A DNA stretch of 64,000 nucleotides, from contig JAXLYX010000018.1 of assembly GCA_046351215.1 (NCBI GenBank), positions 62,001 to 126,000 of the forward strand, given 5' to 3'. Origin of the DNA: JAXLYX01 sp046351215 (GTDB taxonomy: Bacteria > Myxococcota_A > Polyangia > Polyangiales > Houyiibacteriaceae). A model generated the notes under the pieces. The model ran no database searches, was not told the origin of the DNA, and saw only the letters and a program-made list of their open reading frames with translations. Both the position numbers and the translations under genes were made by a program. Positions 61,837 through 64,000 of the stretch are shown in pieces. Each line of letters starts with the position of its first letter. Positions within the stretch are counted from its first letter, which is position 1.

Positions 61837-62676
61837 ATGCGTCCGACCGAGACCCAGCTCACCGAGTACCAGGAGCTCGCGCTCCGCATCGCGGACGAGG
61901 CCTCCGCCCTCGTGCTCTCGGGCTTCCGCACCGGCACGGCGATCCACAAGAAGGGCCGCATCGATCTCGTCACGAAGTACGACGTCGATTGCGAGAAGCT
62001 CGTGCGCGCCCGTCTCGGCGAGGCGGTCCCGACGCATCGCATCGTCGGCGAGGAAGCCGAGGCGCAGGGCTCGGGCGACCTCGTCTGGTACGTCGATCCC
62101 ATCGACGGCACGACGAACTTCGCGCACGGACATCCCTTCTTCTGCGTGTCGATCGGTCTTTGGTACCGCAATGAGCCGCTCGTCGGCGTGGTCGCGGCGC
62201 CGGCCCTCGGAGTCACCTGGTGGGGCGCGGCCGGGCGCGGCGCGTTCCGCAACGAGGTCCGCTGCCAGGTGACGACGACCGAGACGCTCGAGGACTCGCT
62301 CTGCGCGACGGGCTTCGCCTACAACCGCTGGACGACGACCGACGACAACCTCTCCGAGTACAAGGCCTTCTTGAAGTCGTCGCAGGGCGTCCGTCGCTGC
62401 GGCGCGGCCGCGCTCGATCTCGCGTGCGTCGCCGACGGGACCTACGACCTCTACTGGGAGCAGGGGCTCAAGGCCTGGGACGTCGCGGCGGGCATCCTCC
62501 TCGTGCAGGAGGCCGGAGGCCGGGTCACGGACTACGTCGGCGAGGACGCCGATCCCCACCTCGGCCAGGTCGTCGCGACGAACCGCGCGCTCCACGGCGA
62601 AACGATCCGCCTCCTCGAGGCGACGCGCGCGAAGGCCGGGCTGCCGATCGCGGGAGACCGTCCGCCGAAGGGATGA
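61837..62676 (+). CDS. Inositol monophosphatase-family phosphatase
   Basis: 279 residues from the ATG at 61837. Li-sensitive phosphatase motifs are present: IVGEEAEA with the metal Glu, WYVDPIDGTTNFAHG, and KAWDVAAGILLVQEAGG. Mg-dependent hydrolysis of inositol-1-phosphate or related sugar phosphates (including 3'-phosphoadenosine nucleotides in some members) is expected. The length (260-280) is typical. It follows the small acidic gene by 5 bases. Confidence 0.92.
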   Translation: MRPTETQLTEYQELALRIADEASALVLSGFRTGTAIHKKGRIDLVTKYDVDCEKLVRARLGEAVPTHRIVGEEAEAQGSGDLVWYVDPIDGTTNFAHGHPFFCVSIGLWYRNEPLVGVVAAPALGVTWWGAAGRGAFRNEVRCQVTTTETLEDSLCATGFAYNRWTTTDDNLSEYKAFLKSSQGVRRCGAAALDLACVADGTYDLYWEQGLKAWDVAAGILLVQEAGGRVTDYVGEDADPHLGQVVATNRALHGETIRLLEATRAKAGLPIAGDRPPKG

Positions 62677-62717
62677 GGCGAAGGCGCTCCGAGCGGGCTT
62701 GCCAAATAGCGAACGGG

Positions 62718-62737
62718 CATGCGATCCAGATCGCATG
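62718..62737. promoter_or_regulatory. Perfect 9-bp dyad spanning the start codon of the Cys-rich lipoprotein
   Basis: CATGCGATC (62718-62726) and GATCGCATG (62729-62737) flank a CA spacer; the right arm contains the ATG of the downstream gene. It could be a regulator-binding palindrome or an RNA hairpin that hides the start codon, although a 2-base loop would require opening the innermost pairs. No ribosome site is visible nearby. Confidence 0.5.
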
Positions 62738-63952
62738 AATTCTTTGCTTTCCCATCGGCATCGCCTGCTCCTCTTCGTCCTTCCAGCGCTCCTCGCCTCG
62801 GCGAGCTGCGACGACGTCTCGACTACGGAGGGACGCTATGCCGCGTACCTCGACGACTTCGCCGACGCGCACTGCGAAGGTCTCTACGAATGCGGGCAGA
62901 CCACCGCGTCGTGGGGCACGGTCTTCCAACCCGCGGCCGGCCTCGTGATCCAAGAGCCGAACCTCTACGCGAGCCGCTCCGACTGCGTGCGGACGGTCCG
63001 CTCCGCCGTCCGTGCGACGCTGACGCCCACGCTGAGGGACGCCCTCGCCTCCGGTACGACGCGCTTCGACGCCGAGGCCGCACGGAGCTGCCTCGAGGCG
63101 CTACGCGGCCTCGGTCCGGGCCGCTGCGAAGACTCGCAAGGCACCGGGGCCGTCTGTCGACGCGTGCTGGTCGGCCAGCAGCCCGACGGCGCCGCATGCC
63201 GGACCTCGGAGGAATGTTCGAGCCTCTCGAGCTGCGACACGACGGCGACCGGATGCCGAGCCTGCGCCCGCCATTTCCCAGACCCCGCAGGGCTCGGCGA
63301 GCCCTGCGATTGGGGCGGACGCCGATGCGCCGAGGGGCTCGCCTGCACGCCGACGGGACCGGGTCCCTTCGACTCGACCTGCGTGGCCGTGACTCCGCCC
63401 GTCTCGACGGTCGTCGCCGAGGGCGAGCCCTGCGGCCGCGTGCAGGACGGCTCGGTCTCCGTCTGCGATCGAGGTCTGTTCTGTCGGTACGAGCCCAATG
63501 CATCGACGGGTGTCTGCTCGGCGCCGATCGCCGTCGGCCAGCCCTGCCTCCGAGACACGGGCGATGTCTGCGCCCTCGGCAGCGACTGCATCCCTCCCGC
63601 GGTCTCCGAGCCCGGCGTCTGCACGCCCGTCACGGTGGCGACGCGCGAGGGGGCGAGCTGCGATCCGAGCGCCTGGAGCGTGAGCACGTGCTCGCTCGCC
63701 GCGAACCTCGGCTGCGACGCGGTCACGAAGCGCTGCGTCTCGCCCGCGCCCGGCAACGAGAACGCGGGCTGCGAGGGCGATTGGGATTGCACGCCTCCCT
63801 ACCACTGCGAGGCCGCGCGCTGCCTCCCGCCACGCCCCGAGGGATGGCGCTGCAGGTCCGACGTGACCTGCGCGAGCGCCGTCTGCGAGATCGCGCCGAC
63901 GGAGATCGAGGGCCTCTGCGGCGCGAGCCGTGCCGTCCCGCTCTGCGAGTGA
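62735..63952 (+). CDS. Cysteine-rich lipoprotein of unknown function
   Basis: 405 residues from the ATG at 62735, with a lipoprotein signal ending LLASASC (Cys near 24). The mature protein has about 27 Cys in repeating short blocks (CRTSEECSSLSSC, CDWGGRRCAEGLAC, CDRGLFCRYE, CEGDWDCTPPYHCEAARC), reminiscent of Dickkopf/EGF-like knots in myxobacterial surface proteins. No catalytic motif. Probably an extracytoplasmic disulfide-stabilised protein. The start lies within the 62718-62737 palindrome and lacks a clear Shine-Dalgarno sequence, suggesting unusual translation control. Confidence 0.75.
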   Translation: MNSLLSHRHRLLLFVLPALLASASCDDVSTTEGRYAAYLDDFADAHCEGLYECGQTTASWGTVFQPAAGLVIQEPNLYASRSDCVRTVRSAVRATLTPTLRDALASGTTRFDAEAARSCLEALRGLGPGRCEDSQGTGAVCRRVLVGQQPDGAACRTSEECSSLSSCDTTATGCRACARHFPDPAGLGEPCDWGGRRCAEGLACTPTGPGPFDSTCVAVTPPVSTVVAEGEPCGRVQDGSVSVCDRGLFCRYEPNASTGVCSAPIAVGQPCLRDTGDVCALGSDCIPPAVSEPGVCTPVTVATREGASCDPSAWSVSTCSLAANLGCDAVTKRCVSPAPGNENAGCEGDWDCTPPYHCEAARCLPPRPEGWRCRSDVTCASAVCEIAPTEIEGLCGASRAVPLCE

Positions 63953-63967
63953 GGCTCGCCCGGGCGC

Positions 63968-64000
63968 TCAGAGCCCCTTCCGCCGTACCTTCCAATCGGG
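63968..64000 (-). CDS. Possible C-terminal end of a leftward gene (partial)
   Basis: Only the last ten codons and a TGA stop would be visible (PDWKVRRKGL). The next gene to the left converges on this stop 15 bases away, a spacing seen elsewhere in the window. Too short to assign. Confidence 0.25.
   Translation of the reverse strand, partial: PDWKVRRKGL

Noticed and set aside
1..64000. Search for tRNA, rRNA, riboswitch, CRISPR repeats, insertion sequences and integrase genes
   Set aside because: None seen: no cloverleaf-like or regularly spaced repeats, no transposase motifs. A covariance-model scan could still find a small RNA.

Overview
The window is very GC-rich, densely coded bacterial chromosome with GC-rich third codon positions. 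Several traits suggest a member of the Myxococcota (Polyangiales/Sandaracinaceae-like): Ser/Thr kinases fused to ATPases, many predicted lipoproteins with Gly/Asp-rich or Cys-rich mature parts, much acyl-CoA and lipid chemistry, and few long operons. That placement is inference from gene content. I see no rRNA, tRNA, insertion sequence, prophage, CRISPR array or replication origin. No gap between genes exceeds about 260 bases.

Layout. 1-4.9 kb: CaiB-type racemase (cut by the edge), a GH5 endoglycoceramidase-like lipoprotein, an uncharacterised protein, an APH-like/AAA fusion and a globin. 5-9 kb: 3beta-HSD-like reductase, wax ester synthase/DGAT and an ABC1/UbiB kinase-like protein. 9.7-14 kb: a tightly coupled five-gene operon of two unrecognised polytopic membrane proteins, a membrane-anchored coiled-coil protein, an OmpR-type regulator and a histidine kinase. 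14-18.5 kb: an M19-like lipoprotein with a CRP-like site upstream, a Tat lipoprotein of the DOPA-dioxygenase family and a LysR regulator. 18.4-24.2 kb: a heavy-metal RND pump fused in one reading frame to its TolC-like outer-membrane channel, with the adaptor lipoprotein divergent. 24-31 kb: FAD oxidoreductase, CBS protein and a 1331-residue kinase-ATPase. 31-35.6 kb: a two-gene acyl-CoA carboxylase operon. 35.8-47.7 kb: mixed enzymes, a LuxR solo keeping all six AHL-contact residues, a second 3beta-HSD paralogue and a CPA2 antiporter. 47.8-54.1 kb: two small-protein/nucleotidyltransferase (MNT/AbiEii-like) pairs around a methyltransferase, aspartate kinase and acyl-CoA ligase. 54.2-64 kb: aldo/keto reductase, two large unrecognised envelope proteins, patatin, pyrophosphatase, inositol monophosphatase-like enzyme and a Cys-rich lipoprotein.

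How it fits together. Fatty-acid and sterol-like lipid handling recurs (racemase, acyl-CoA ligase, acyl-CoA carboxylase, WS/DGAT, patatin, two 3beta-HSD-like reductases, endoglycoceramidase-like hydrolase). A second theme is envelope sensing and export (the two-component operon, RND-OMF fusion plus adaptor, antiporter). The best candidates for something new are the five-gene membrane/two-component operon, the pump-channel fusion with its retained internal signal-like segment, and the nucleotidyltransferase pair whose frame overlap contains a run of ten C.
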